This document shows positions 29,325-42,183 of a stretch of 64,000 nucleotides of DNA, piece after piece. The notes under the pieces are model-generated. The model was not told the origin of the DNA, ran no database searches, and saw only the letters and a program-made list of their open reading frames with translations. A program made the position numbers and the translations under genes. Positions within the stretch are counted from its first letter, which is position 1, and the number at the start of each line of letters is the position of its first letter. The DNA is from Cryptomeria japonica (lineage: Eukaryota; Streptophyta; Pinopsida; Cupressales; Cupressaceae): positions 607,140,677 through 607,204,676 of the forward strand of contig NC_081405.1 of NCBI RefSeq assembly GCF_030272615.1. Direction: 5' to 3'.

Positions 29325-30492
29325 TGTTGGAGATTATTGATAGCATGAGCTTGTAGGTTATCATTGATGTCAAACCTGGTTATTTGGATGAATGTTGGTG
29401 TAGATATGTTTTGTTAGACCTTGGTTATCAATATGGATGTTGGTTTCAATACTCTTTTGGTGTTGGTTGTCATCTTGTATTCAAGGTGGTCCAAAATGAT
29501 TTGATTTAGTGGATCATATTATTTTGGCCCAGATATATGTTGGAAGATATGTTGAGATGTCTATTTGGGTATCACCTTGGCATGTGGATATTTCCATGGA
29601 GTATTTTGCATTAGAAATGGTTACATGGTTGATTGATTGATTATATCTACACGTTATATTTTGTAATGTCCTTTATAGTATGTGTTAGTGTGTGCGAATA
29701 GTCAAGTCATTCATGGAATCATGCATTGTGATATGTTTTGGTTCCCTCTTTCTCCTAGAGTGGACCGATCTAAGTATTTTAGGTCTTGGTGGCTTATTTT
29801 GTGTAATATTTCTTATTTTGTTTGGGTCAACTCTCAATTAGGTTTTCAATGTTGTATCTCATATTTAAGATGTGTGGATGGATGAATTGAGTGTGAACAA
29901 GAAGTGAATTGTGTAAGAAGTGTATGTGAATGATTTTGCAATAAAATTTGAGTTTGTGGTTATGCAAAAGTCAATTTGAAAAGAGCTTTGAAGGTGATAT
30001 ATTCTACAAGATATTATATTGTGTTAGCGAAGATTATCAGAGATGTTTGTCATGATGTCGGTTTCTTGATTCAGTTGTTCAAGGATAATTTCATGATTAG
30101 GAGAATCATTTATTTCAACTATTCCATTTGTTGTTGATTGACAGTGAGTCCTTCCACAATAGGTTGCATCTTGTCCTGAAGAAGTGTTCTTCAGTTGTGC
30201 AAGTCCTCTTGTATCTTGCCTAAGGTAGTGTGCCTTAGTTTTGCAAGTCTTTCAAGTGTTGGTCCATCTTGATTGCATGCCTAAAATGTTGTAAACATTG
30301 TTATTCATAATGTGAGTTAGATTCCCACCATGGTTTTTCTCTGTTTGGGCTTTTCATGTAAATCTCTTGTTCATGTGTTTATGCTCGATGTGTTGATGGT
30401 TAAAGTGTTATTGTTAAATAAGTTGATTAATAATTATTTTTGAAGTTTCAAACAGATTCAGCCCCCCTCTCAGTCTCGCTAGGTGTTCAACA
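29325..30492 (+). mobile_element. copia-type LTR (5' LTR)
   Basis: Starts TGTTGGAGATTATTG and ends GTGTTCAACA, immediately followed by a Met-tRNA type primer site. The U5 side carries CCACCATGGTTTTTC and CCCCCCTCTCAGTCTCGC. The reverse complement of this LTR family is the split solo LTR at 32772-53440. Confidence 0.85.
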
Positions 30493-30494
30493 AT

Positions 30495-30505
30495 TGGTAT
30501 CAGAG
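30495..30505 (+). other. primer-binding site (initiator Met tRNA)
   Basis: TGGTATCAGAG two bases after the LTR end, complementary to the 3' end of plant initiator Met tRNA, as usual for Ty1/copia. Confidence 0.88.
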
Positions 30506-30551
30506 TAAGGTTCCTCTTTGAAAAGCTTAACTGTTTGAGGTAGATTTAGAG

Positions 30552-30741
30552 ATGGTGTAGGACCTTCGTGTTAAAGCTCTGATGTTTGATGGAACAAACT
30601 TTTATTATTGGAAGGAAAGAATGGAGTCTTACTTGGAAGCATTGTGAAATGAAATCCGAGGGATTATTTAGACAAGTTATCAATGCCCTTAGAATGGACC
30701 ATCAACTCCAAATGAGATTAGGGCTCAGGTTATGAACATGT
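30552..30741 (+). pseudogene. copia gag fragment, truncated
   Basis: A reading frame with FDGTNFYYWKERMESYLEAL, the standard copia gag N-terminus, has four or five in-frame stops and ends abruptly in simple-sequence DNA at 30742. The rest of the element is missing. Confidence 0.75.
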
Positions 30742-30881
30742 AAATAAATATACATTCATACATATGCATATATCTACACATGCATGCACGTGCATATACA
30801 TATGGATACACATGCATTAGCTAATTATATATTGATCTTGTGCACATTGCCCCCCAATATATGTTTGTGTTTGTGGGTGTG
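30742..30881. repeat. simple-sequence (CATA/TGCA) tract
   Basis: ACATATGCATATATCTACAC-type simple sequence and GTGTGTTTG before the next LTR. A similar tract (32083-32160) lies on the other side of that LTR, so the LTR appears to have inserted into a microsatellite. Confidence 0.6.
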
Positions 30882-32060
30882 TGTTGGCAATATGAAGGAA
30901 TTGATTATGTATTACATTGATGTTTGTCATTGATGTCAACACTAGCTTGTTTGGTTGTCTACCGAGTTCTGGTAGAGTGGTTGGATTGTGATGTTGATCA
31001 AGAGATTGGTCTCTGATATATGGTTTGGTTCAGTCATTCTTGTGATTCAGATGCATATCTCATTCAGTTGGTTCAAGATTTAGTGATCTGGATGCTATCA
31101 TATGTTCTAGTAAGCTATTTGGTTACCAATAAGGGTTTTACCGGTAGAGTTTTGTTGAAGATCTTTTGATGGATTTGATAAGTGGTGTTGGTGCGGCTTC
31201 TAGTATGTTCTCTAGATGTTGATGTTTATCATGTTTGTGTTCTTGTTGATTGGTGGTGTTGAATTTGGCTTATGGCAATCTATTTTAGGTCTGGTGCTAT
31301 TCTGTTAGGTTATGGATCGGTTTGTGTAACATGTTGGTGGATGCTCCTGATGTGTTACTGGTTGGGTTTATTAGTTGGATGATGTTATTTCGGCCTCTGG
31401 CTGACTTGGTTTGCAGGTTTATATAATGGATTTATTGTATTATCTTTTAGGTGGTCGACCTAATTGTTTAGGTCTCGGGTTTGTATAAATATGATATAAG
31501 ATCTCTATGTAGATCATGGGATTATCTGTGTGTGAAGAAAGTTGTAATCATATGCAAAGGTTTTGGTCAATCATATGTGATCGAATTGGGTTTGTGTAAG
31601 AGGTTTAAGACCTTCGGTATTGAGCTTAAGCAAAACTGTACTTAGGCATAGGAGATGTTATTCTTCCAGATCAATCTTCTTTCTAGATTGTAGTTCGAAG
31701 ATTTATGTAGTCAATGAGGCTCATTTGTGATGAGCAGTGGGCTCTAGGCAGTGTGCCTTCCTGCATGTGCAGGCCCCTTATTGTAATCACATACTTACTG
31801 TAGAAGTATCATCTGACTGTGGGTAGGGTTTCCCACCGTGGTTTTTCCCTTTATTGGGTTTTCAACATACAAATCTTGGTGCTATGTGTTGTGGATGCAT
31901 GGTAAATGTATTACGATTTATGTGTGTGCTTGATTGACTTATCTTCTATTCTGGTATTTGGTTTATGCATTTCAATAAAAGGTTTTATGTGCTTAAAGTT
32001 TCATAATTTGTTGACAACTGATTCACCCCCCCCCCTCTCAGTTGTCCACCGATTATCCTA
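30882..32060 (+). mobile_element. solo LTR, copia type
   Basis: Starts TGTTGGCAATATGAAGG, contains CCACCGTGGTTTTTCCC and CACCCCCCCCCCTCTCAG, and ends near GTCCACCGATTATCCTA. The overall plan is as in the LTRs of the element at 54.6-61.9 kb (TGTTGGCATTATGCG start, gggaaaaaccacggtgg in reverse). No internal region follows. Confidence 0.65.
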
Positions 32061-32062
32061 AC

Positions 32063-32080
32063 TGTGTGTGTGTGTGTGTG
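32063..32080. repeat. (GT)n microsatellite
   Basis: Nine TG dinucleotides directly after the solo LTR. Confidence 0.9.
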
Positions 32081-32164
32081 TATAAATATGTAAAATTACA
32101 AAGATACACTCATACATATACATATATCTTCACAAATGCACACACGCACACACACATAAAAATG

Positions 32165-32771
32165 TTGTTGTAAGGCCAATTTTATGTTTCCTTTGTCTAA
32201 AAGAACGATTAGGTTTCTATACTTTATTTCCTACAAATATTTTCACATTTTTGTCTTTTTACTATATTAGTTTGTTAATAAAAATTTTTGTGTCAAGTTA
32301 AACTAACTATCTCCATGTTTTCCAGTTGGATGTTTCTTTAAAAAAATGGCTATTTTAAACTTTAGCTGTCTCTTTCTATTGAATTCTCAAATGTTTTAAA
32401 AACATGGTTATTTTAATCTTTAGCTATCTCTTTTTGTTCTTGATTTGCAAATGTTTAACTAACATTGTTTTTAAAATATTTACTCAAAGCATAAAATACC
32501 TCTTCTTCCCCGAGGTTTGATAATGTCATCTAGTAGTAACGAGAATACAAGTTTGATAACGTATTTCAAAACACACAAAAGCTTCATGGAAGCATGTCAT
32601 TGAATGGTTAGGCAGGAGAAAACCATAAAACCTACATAAAATTGTGGAAAACACAAACACTATTGTAAGGTCACTTTTCTGTTTCTTTTGTTCTAAAAGC
32701 ACAATTAGGTTTCTATACTTTATTTCCTACAAATGCATTCACATTTCTATCTTTTTATTACAATAGTCCTT
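32165..32771. repeat. two dispersed copies of a 100-bp unit
   Basis: AGGTTTCTATACTTTATTTC and its flanks occur at about 32165-32270 and 32662-32768 as diverged direct copies. Between them nothing coding is seen. Confidence 0.75.
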
Positions 32772-32866
32772 TGTTGAACACCCAGCAAGACTGAGAGGGG
32801 GAGTGAATCAGTCTGAAACTTCAAAAACAATCAATAATCAACTTATTTAACAACAATACTTTAATC

Positions 32867-33561
32867 TAAAGAAAAGGTTTTCCAGATCCGCTCCTCCCTG
32901 GAGCAGGAGGTCTCTGAGGATTCTAAGAAGGATGAACCCCAGTCTGCTCGGAAAAAGAAAACTAAAACTTCCATTTAGATAAGGAACAAACAGAAGAGGC
33001 AGGAAGATAATGTTATGGGGCTGGAGGAACAAGTGCAGAGAAAGGATCCTGACGTCGACCAGAAATTGGAGGAGGATATCACAGAGGAAGGTTTTGATCA
33101 CAGGGTTGATGGAAATGTTGATAAGATCACTAGTGGCGACGTCCCCAAAAATGAACAAGATAATTCTGGTAAAAAAAAACCCCCTTCAAATCCTCCCACT
33201 GAGGGATTGAAAGGTTTTGTGGACACCATCGATTGGTTAATTAACAGTTACAAGAAAGTTGTGGAGGATAATAAGTTGAGCCATAGAGTCCAAATTCTGG
33301 AGACAATTAGTATTGGTGGACGCAAATCTATGGCGGAATATGTTGAGGATTTGACTAAAATTGTTGCTAGAGCCGAAGAGATCAAAGATTCTTTCAACCC
33401 TAAGTTTGAGAAAATTGAGAAGGCCCTGATAGAGATAAAAACTAATGACAATGCTATGGACCAGAGAATGGCAAAAAATGACAACAGATTCAATAAAATT
33501 GAAAAATGCCTCAAAAGTATTGCTGAACAAAGTTATAGCATTCTGAAGGCCTCAACCAACA
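32867..33561 (+). pseudogene. coiled-coil ORF of unknown family, 5' part (interrupted by a retrotransposon)
   Basis: The frame is open from the insertion edge, with one TAG at 32976-32978, then continues from an ATG at 33015. The product is highly charged and helical: EEQVQRKDPDVDQKLEEDIT, SKKDEPQSARKKKTK and repeated K/E heptad-like segments (RFNKIEKCLKSIAEQ), with a predicted coiled coil over the second half. It is cut at ASTNNT by the gypsy element, and the same frame resumes at 51928. GC content is higher than the AT-rich flanks. It might be ORF1 of a non-LTR retroelement or a captured gene piece; I do not recognise it. Confidence 0.6.
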
Positions 33562-33566
33562 ATACC
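33562..33566. other. target site duplication, left (ATACC)
   Basis: Matches 51923-51927 exactly. It lies inside the coiled-coil ORF. Confidence 0.92.
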
Positions 33567-34950
33567 TATAGACGTATAAAAATGACCATATTCCCAAATG
33601 AATATTTTATGTTCATTCCTCTATTTTAGTTAAATCTAATTTAACTAAATTACTCGCATTCCTCTATTTAATTAAGTAAATTATTCAATTTATTTAATTA
33701 AATTCACTAGAACCTTTTGCATCATTTAATTGAATAAATCATTTTATTTAATTAAACCCCTTTCTATCTACTTTTAATTAAATTTATATTTAATTAATAG
33801 TCTGCCCCAAATTGAATAAATCTAATTTATTCAATTTCCCAAATTGCAACCAAATTGAAATAAAAGCAATTTATTTTAATTAATCCTATTATTCCTCACC
33901 CACTTGCATTTTCCTACATCTCCCACTTGCCTCCTAAATCCCCTTCCTAAATTCTTCTAGAACCTATCTAATCATAATCAATTAGCCCAAACCTATTCAT
34001 TATCCCCTTTCCCTAAATTTGAGGAGGTCACTTCTCAAATTTGGAGTAAAGTCTTTAAAAGGCATTAAAGTTTTGTTGAATGCCCCCAAATTTGGAAGGA
34101 CTCTTACAAATTTGTCCCCAAAGTCTTCAAACCATTAATGGTTAACTAACCTCCATCTAACCCAAAGGTCCATTTATTGCTTTGACCATGGTTATTCCTT
34201 TAACCTTTGCACAAGAGTTTACCCCTTGGGTAAAAGCTTTATCCATTGGATAACCCTAACCTAGCCTTAACCCTTACCTCCTAAGGTAACCGTGAGGTCT
34301 TCTCAAGCATTTAATGCTTCTTACCTCTCCTCCCAACCAGCCTTATGTTGACAATTGTCACCATTTCATTGGTGAAAATTGTAAACATGGATTGACAACT
34401 TTCAATCTTGACCATCCATTGCCCTGTTTTTGCTATAAATAGAGCTCTCCTTCCTTCATTTTAAGGATCGATCCATGCAATCTTTTAGTATCTCATTTAT
34501 GCTCAATTTTATCAATACATCTAGTCTCTCTTTGCAATAGGAATTAATCTAATATAGCATTTTAGAATATTTCTTTTATCATTAGCTTAAATCATTAACT
34601 AGTATATCATGTTAGGATGGTATTGCTACTAACCTTGTCATCTTATAATCTAGTTTAACGCATTTGTAGAATCATGCATAAATAGGATGCATTCATGTTA
34701 AAATCAATCAAAAGCATCCCTCGTTCTTGCATTAGTCATCCCTAAGTCACTTTGCTCAATGATTTGAGAGGAAAGACATTGGCTTGAGGGACCTTGTGAG
34801 ATAGAGAACCATGGAACCAACCTTGGGAAGTTGAGTCATTCTTCATGACTCCATAACTTGCACCAAGAAGTCCTGTGGATGTGTGAGCAAGCCTCTTTGA
34901 GCTTCATTTTTTAAATTTTAAGTTTCATTGACCCGTTTTTCTCGCATACA
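33567..34950 (+). repeat. 5' LTR of the gypsy element
   Basis: Begins TATAGACGTATAAAAATG and ends CTCGCATACA. It is nearly identical to the 3' LTR but lacks three short pieces present there (near 34075, 34150 and 34410). A promoter TATAAATA is at 34434. Confidence 0.95.
34434..34441 (+). promoter_or_regulatory. TATA box of 5' LTR
   Basis: TGCTATAAATAGAGCTC, conserved in both LTRs. Probable RNA polymerase II promoter of the element. Confidence 0.6.
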
Positions 34951-34954
34951 TTTA

Positions 34955-34972
34955 TGGCACCCACCATGGGGC
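34955..34972 (+). other. primer-binding site of gypsy element (probable)
   Basis: TGGCACCCACCATGGGGC four bases after the LTR. It resembles the TGGCGCC...GGGG site (Asp tRNA type) used by Tat and Athila elements, with mutations. Confidence 0.6.
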
Positions 34973-34989
34973 ATTACCCCATTAATCAT

Positions 34990-35310
34990 ATCGATTTTTA
35001 AAAATAATCACTTTTGCAGGTACGCAGGAAACATGAATCAGCGCATAGGGGACATCCCTTAGCGCATCTGGTTAATCTTCTAGCACATTTGGCTCACTGT
35101 TTATCGTGTGGGACTCATTCCCCAGCACGTGCAGACCATATTTTAGCACATCATATTTCTAACGTTTTCCTGTAGGTCTTTCAGCGGGAGAATAACAGGC
35201 TAGCGCATTCGAAAAATAGTTCAACGCATCGGGTCTGTCCAATAGCGCATCACAATCATCCTGTAGCGCATACAGTCTGTTCTGTAGCACATCACAGATA
35301 GAGGCAAAAA
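34990..35310 (+). repeat. TAGCGCAT motif cluster 1 (leader)
   Basis: About eleven variants of TAGCGCAT (also TAGCACAT, CAACGCAT, CAGCACGT) spaced roughly 20-35 bp, with unrelated sequence between. All are in the same orientation. Confidence 0.85.
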
Positions 35311-36800
35311 ATAAAATTGTAACTGAGCCTAAAAATAGACTTGTTGAAGTCCACAAGAGCCTATTTTTTTCTAATTGTTTTGGTTGGTATTTTGCAGGGT
35401 CTTTAACATTTTCTTGCAGGGAGGAGCATAGTGTTACTTTTAGAGTTACAATAATTTAAGTTTTTTTTTACTAACTTAGTTGAGTTAGTTAAAATTTAAG
35501 GTCGTTTAATTCTTATGGGGTAAAACTAAACTCACCTTGTTTGGGCTATAAAAAGAACCACCAAAAACAATCTTTTTTTGCTTTTCCTAGGAAAACAAAA
35601 TCTTCAATTAGGTTTTAAAAAGAACAAGTCAATTTTCCATTTTTGCAATAAAAAAAAGATTAAAAAGAACTTCACCATCCTTTGGTGCATAAAAGGATCC
35701 ATTTTTAGTTTTTGCAAAGTAAAGAATCACACCAAGTCTCAAAAGTCTTTTTCAGCTAAAGAGGGAAAATCTTCCCCTTTCGATCGATTTCTTTTGTTAA
35801 GGAAACATCGTGTTCATTTTGTTGACCAAGTTCTTCTTTTCAAATTAGACAATCATTGCCTTGCAAAGTTAAAAAGAACATCATGCTTTTTGGAGCAACA
35901 TCTCCAAATAGAAGTTAGCAAATCATTGTTTTGAAGGGCTAAAAAGAACAACTTGATTGCCTTGTCTCGAAAGTGGAAGGTATATGCTCTCCTCTTAACT
36001 GGGTGATTAAAAATTCAAACCACTCTTAAGCTTTCTGTACTCAAGCATTTACATCCTTTAGCAGGCATGTCTTCCCAAGGGGTTGAAAAACTCTTAAAGC
36101 CATTTATGGCCAGTGTGAAGGGAATGACCTAAGTGGGGAACGACTTTGAAGCCAAGTGTTCCAACCCACTATAATCAAAAGTGGAAGGTGATGAAAGTCC
36201 CTTTCAACAGTTGCGCGCAACGATTAGCCTTCCCCCAGTATCCTTGAGATACGTAAAGCCTTTGTTCTAAAGGTTGGGAAGCCTCTCGAGGGAGTTTATC
36301 ATTGACGAACGAACAAAAAGCTTGATTACAAACATTAGCATAGAAACTTTGAGCCAAGTCAGTAACCAAACATTTGTAATATCATAGTGCAAGGGTGGGG
36401 AAGAATCCGCCCCCAAGATCACTCACCATATATCTCCCAAGATAACTACTCAATTGTGAAGCAATTCACTTTGGGTTAATTTTTGGCAAAAGACAAAAAA
36501 GTGGGTGCCCCCTAGGGGGTGACATGATTATTTGAGCTGACGGAGTATCGAGACTAGTGGGATATGATATTGCTTATGACCCTTGAATAAAGAGTCTGAT
36601 TGGAATGCATGTTGTATCTAAACCTGTTGAAACATTGGGGATTTGAACACATCCTCGCAGAACATACACTTATTGTTTAGATTAAGCAAAATGGTTGTCT
36701 CTTTGGTGTCGTGCTTTTATTTGTTACTTCATAAAATCATCTATCAGCACTAAAAACTCAAGGCAAAATCCCAAAATTGCAGGAAAACAACCAAGCCAGG
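35311..36800 (+). other. gypsy element leader, non-coding
   Basis: No domain recognised. 35578-35934 stays open for 118 codons, but the product is Lys/Phe-rich and looks like chance. CCCCCTAGGGGGTGACATG near 36510 is a small palindrome. Confidence 0.5.
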
Positions 36801-36804
36801 GCAG

Positions 36805-37190
36805 TTTAGCGCGTAAGAGCAGCTTCTTAGCGCATAGGAACCATCTTTTAGCGCATTAAACCTTCTCTTTAGCGCATCAAGTCTTAATAGTAGCGCTTCA
36901 CCAAGATCTAAAAACCAATAGTTACAATTGGCGCGTTTTAAAAATAGTTTAGCGCGTTGAAGCATTGACCTAGCGCATGGGAGCCAAACTTTAGCATGTA
37001 GGGTTTAACTGCTAGCACATAGAAGACCCATATTGGCGCATGACCTTTTAAACCAAGGCAGAAACAAAGTTAAACAATTTTAACCAGTTAGCGCGTTAAA
37101 GCATCAACTTAGCGCGTGGGGTCTTTTCATTAGTGCTTTGAGAACGTTTTGTAGCGCATAACGTCTCTGTTTTAGCGCATAGCCAAAACC
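36805..37190 (+). repeat. TAGCGCAT motif cluster 2 (leader)
   Basis: About sixteen copies or variants (TAGCGCAT, TAGCGCGT, GGCGCGTT, TAGCACAT) at about 20-30 bp spacing, same orientation as cluster 1. Confidence 0.88.
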
Positions 37191-38034
37191 AGAAAAAACA
37201 TGGGGCAAAACAGAGGTAAATTTTGAAAATTTTGAGAATAATTTCGGAAACTTTCCATCATCCGCTCGAACTTCATCAATCATAAAACCAAGAACAGAGT
37301 ATCAAAAGCTATTTCTAAAAGCAAATTTCCATCAAACAAGGTTGTCTCAAATATGAAACTAGTCGCAAGATAAACATATCTCTCTTGTCAAAATCAGGAA
37401 CCATCATCACAAGTGGCAAACAGGTCCTTAAAATCAAACGGATTTCTATCCCAAAACACACTTGTTTAAAACTCTAAGTTGTCAAATCGAGTTTCCATAT
37501 CGGGAAAGCTTATATTCCATATCATTTGACACACTTTGTCATGAGGGGGCATCTAAACCTTCACTTTGATAAAGTAGAACTTGAGTTTCCAAAACAAGCT
37601 AAACTAAATCCAAAAACAAATCAAAGGAAACCATTGATCGCTTGTGCATGACTAATTCTCATATTCTGAGAAGAAAGAATATTTATCATAACACTAAGTT
37701 GAAGAAACAGCAACCGAGTTCTTCGAAACTTGCCAAAAGAAATAAATTTTTATACATCAATCGTCAACTCTTCAAATCTCATCGAACATTCCTTCGTCAT
37801 ATATGATTATATCTTCAAAACAAAACAAACGAATTTGACAAGGAACCATTAAGGAGTAGAGCATTCTGTCAGAAGTCCGCATTCAACCAACAAATAAATC
37901 ATGGAGGGAAGATCAATCTGGCATTCTTTCCAGATGAGTGCATCGCTTACAACATACCCCGAGTCGAACCACCAACCCCTGAATAAAATATTGAAGAAAA
38001 TTTCATTCCTTTTATCACAGAAAGCTTCTACTAG
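37191..38034 (+). other. leader before gag
   Basis: A-rich non-coding sequence ending at the gag ATG (38035). Nothing recognised. Confidence 0.5.
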
Positions 38035-40026
38035 ATGCCCACTATCACTCGCTCTCAACAAAACAAACAAAGTGAAATGCAATCAGAATCTAGCATGAAT
38101 CGAAGATTATTAAATCCTTTCGAGCGTCCAAATCTAGAGGACGCCGAAATTTCTGAAGAACTTCTTCAAGAATGTCAAGAAATCGCTTCATTTCAAAAAC
38201 TTGTGGAAAGAATCATGGAAAATGACAAGGAAAAATATTTACTCATGCTCACAAGCAAAGGAGTTAAACTTCCGGAGGACTTAGACACAAACATTTTTAG
38301 AACATGATCGTGACATTACGAATATCAAGAAAGGTAAAGAGAAGAAAAAGCACGTGACCCTGAACAAAACATACCAGAACAAAATATACCAGAACAAGAC
38401 TTTCCTGAGTAAAACATCCCTGAGCAAAACATATCGTTCCATACCCCATTTCAACCTAGAATTAATGCAAGGGAAGAATTTTTCCCTTGGCAAAATAATG
38501 CACCTTTGATTGCTCTTACTCAACAAATGCAAATGTTACAAAGACAAATGCAAGACATGCAACAAGGGACAACAGTAAGGTATTCATTAAATGAAATTTG
38601 TCCTTATCCGTTTGATAGAAGATTGAACTTGGTACCTTTTCCTCCAAACTCAGACGTTCCCAAATTTGACAAGTATGATGGAAAAAATGATCCCTGTGAT
38701 CATGTTCGAGAATTATGTACAATGAGTCTTGAATTTGCTCATGATGATAGCTATTTAATGAGGTTATTCCCAAGAAGCTTGGGAGGGAAAACAATGGAAT
38801 GGTCATCCAAAATCACACCTCCCGTCAGATCATTCGATGAACTAGTCAACAAATTCATAACTCAATATTCCTATAACATTCAACATGCTATCACCATGTT
38901 AGATGTCTGTAACACCAAATAGAAAAACAATGAAACATTCATGGCATTCCTTCAACGTTGGCAACGTATGGTTTCGAGATATCCTCGAGATGTGCCTGAA
39001 AAGGAAAAGATGAAATTTTTCGTCGATAACTTGAATAGTGAGCCGAGTTACAGACTCAAACTCCAATGCATACCATCTTTTGCTAAATTGATTGAGAATG
39101 TCATCCAAGTAGAAGAAGCATGTGTCAACAAAGGAATGTTGAAATTTTTCAAAGAAGGAACAAATTCATCCAATTACAACAACTTAGACAAATCCAGATT
39201 CTGGACTAGAAACAAAAACACTGGAAATGAAGGAGGAAATAAATCAAATGATCCAAAATCAAAACAGCCTGTGCTTGCATTATCAGGTAATCCTCAAACT
39301 ACAAAGAATCCCAAAAGTGCTAACCCAGGCACTAACACTTATATCAATCAAGATCAACTCAATACAAGCAACGCCAACAATACCCAAAACAATAACACCA
39401 ATCGAGGACCTAATCCAAACTCACAGGGTAACACAAACAACTTTTCAAAACGCATTTACACACCACTAGGGCAATCACTGGAGTCAGCATTTAGAGAACT
39501 CCTGGCAAACAAAATTATCTCTTTACCTACAATCAGCAACTTCGAACCACAAATCAAACCACCCTGGTGGAATGACTCACACTTTTGTGATTTTCATCGC
39601 AACAAAGGTCATCAAACAAATGATTGCATGAGGCTGAAAAATATTGTTCAAGACATGATCGATAAAGGTGATTTAACGGTCGATGGTCTCAAGACAAATG
39701 GTGACCATGGAGCTTTCAAAAATCCTCTTCCAAACTATAACAAGGATGGAGCTTCAACCTCAAATGATACACATGGAGCTTGCATCAATCACATCTACAA
39801 TAACACCATCAATCACATATCAGCTGAGGACAATCAAGTCAATGTTATCACAATCAAAGACAGGTGTGAACATGAATCCGTCAACGTAACAACCAGAGCT
39901 CAAAAATATGTCTTGAAGGGACATATGTCAACAACAAACATCGTACCCAAAATTCAATATGATCTGGTCAATCAACTGCGCAAAAATCCTGCTGAAATAT
40001 CTATACTTGAGTTGCTAAAACTTTGA
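38035..40026 (+). pseudogene. gypsy gag (broken)
   Basis: One frame from ATG 38035 (MPTITRSQQNKQ) to 40026, broken by in-frame stops near 38308, 38314, 38335, 38407 and 38920. It has a small IPEQN pentapeptide repeat (about 38380-38430), then the retrotransposon gag core with KYDGKNDPCDHV, WSSKITPPVRSFDELVNKF, FLQRWQRM, and an Asn-rich linker. In place of a standard CCHC knuckle there is CDFHRNKGHQTNDCMRLKN (C-x2-H-x4-H-x4-C), the usual form in Tat and Athila gags. It would form the capsid of the element. Confidence 0.9.
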
Positions 40027-40815
40027 CCAAAACACAAGGACATATTGGAACAAGCGTTACTAGAAACAAATGTACCTCAAGATCTGGATGCTGACAAATT
40101 CCAAACCATGGTGGTTCATATGACAGGGCCTCATAACCTCACTTTTTCTAAGCATGATAATATCTCATTGAGCCATCTACACAATACTCCACTCCATATT
40201 GAAATCATGGTTTATAAACACTGAGTTAAACAAGTATTAATAGATGGAGGAGTTGGACTTAATATTTGTACCTTAAAACTTATCCGTGCATTAGGCTTCT
40301 CTGAGGAGTCTATTGATCCACGCAAAAAGATCACCATAAAGGCATATGATGATGAGGAAAGATCATCTAAAGGAACAGTGGTGTTGCCAATTCAGGTAGG
40401 ACCGATACAAAAGAATACTATGTGCCAGGTCTTAGACATAGACCTCGCATATAACATCTTATTGGGTCGACCCTGGATACATGAAATGCAAGCAATACCC
40501 TCTACATATCACCGGTGTGTTAAATTCCCCTACGATGGGCAGGAAGTTTTGATATCAACTGATCATAATCCATTTCAGCATTGTAATGCTATGGGGGCAG
40601 CCCAAGACAACTTGGTTCCGCATAATAGAGAGAAACAAAATTCCTCAGCACCAGATCTTCAAAAAGAAAAGTCTACATCACTGTCTATGGATTTCAAGCA
40701 GAAAATGAAAATCAAAGAACAAGGCATGGGAGAATACTCTTTAGAACCCATGTGTTTGGCTAACTTGCCAACATCACCAACATCTTATGGATTACCTACA
40801 ACATCAACACATTAA
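40027..40815 (+). pseudogene. gypsy aspartic protease (broken)
   Basis: Same frame as gag. Contains VLIDGGVGLNICTL (active site DGG, as in many Tat elements), then ILLGRPWIHEMQAIPSTYH and CVKFPYDG. Stops at 40024 (TGA) and about 40222 (TGA) are best explained by CGA to TGA. It would cleave the gag-pol polyprotein. Confidence 0.85.
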
Positions 40816-42183
40816 GCAACTTAGCCCATCACCAAGTTTGATGGCACATTTCTCCAACTCGACACTCTCGCACATGAATCCGAGGAAAAGGACATCCTTA
40901 GTTGGCTATACAAAGATGAGGAAAAAGACAGAGCAGCTGCTGTGGAAGTAGCTATATCAACACACTTGTATGGAAAAGGCTACTTAATCATGTAGCAAAT
41001 GGGATACAATGGCACAAGACCTATTGGTAAGCATCAGGAAGGCATCACAGAACCATTGGATCCTCCTTCACAATTCAGTAAAGACAAAAAAGGGATTGGG
41101 CTTTGAACTCACTCTACTACCAAAGAAGGTACCACACAAATATCAAAAACCTCAGTGGAAAGAAAATAAGAAGTACAAGGAAGACTCCTGGTAGGAGGCA
41201 CTATTTGAGTCAGCAGAGAACATACATCAGGAACATGAATGTCAAGAAAAGAAGCAACATCAAGAGAAGCCCATCGTTCAAAAGATGACAACATCTACAT
41301 AAGTGCATCACATTCAAGAACCAATATCCAACAAAGATAAATCATCTCCTAATAACATCATTCCTCCCCAAGGAGACACAGTATATGAACAAATATAAAG
41401 AGTAGAAGCAGGATTTGACACAGAATCAGAGCAAACTATCAAACTTGTATTAATCATCAAAGACCTGTTCTCACCCTACAACATACCAGTTCATAGCACT
41501 GATAGAATCTGGGATGATACCTCTAAGACTGATTCCAATGAATATGAATGGGGCAGTTGTTCTAACATTACCGAAGATATTTGTGCCAATAACAATAATA
41601 CACCCATCTCTCAAGAAGAATGCAGCACCGAATCTAGACCGCTTGAATTTGGTCCACAAAATATCTATGATGCCAAGGAAAATGGGCAACGACATTATGA
41701 GCAAGTCTATATGGAAGATGATACCATCGAAGACCTCGACGAAATCCATAACTTCTTTAACACTCTGGCCAACCACAGTGAAACCTCCGTCCTGACACTT
41801 ACATCAGTCGAACTTGATCTACCTAACGATTCCTTACCACTTGTCTTTCCAGACCTCATAGACTGGGACGAACCTGAAACTCATGATATACCAATTTTCC
41901 CAAATGACAAATCCATTACTTGTGTACCATTAACCCAGAAACAGACTCTACCAGTAAACAAAGTAACAATGTCTGCAACCAAGGGAGTGCCAAGTCTCTC
42001 AGTCGCAAAAATGAACAAAATAAAGGATCTACTATTGAAAACCAGTCAATGCTAGCACTAGATCACACAAAAGTAAAAATAAAGGACGTATCTGAGGGTG
42101 ATAACCTTTTTAAGGCACCTAAAGATGGGAGACTTGACACTCTTCCTGAGCATTATCATGAGCAATCACCCATATTGATTGAG
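40816..42183 (+). pseudogene. gypsy pol spacer between protease and RT (broken)
   Basis: Acidic, weakly conserved stretch: FDGTFLQLDTLAHESEE and DEEKDR near 40840-40930, then DDTIEDLDEIHNFFNTLAN in frame 2 (41711-41920) before the main frame returns. At least two frame changes. Such long linkers are normal in Tat-type pol. Confidence 0.6.

Noticed and set aside
35578-35934. 118-codon open frame in the gypsy leader
   Set aside because: Lys/Phe-rich chance frame in A/T-rich DNA with no family resemblance and in a known leader region.
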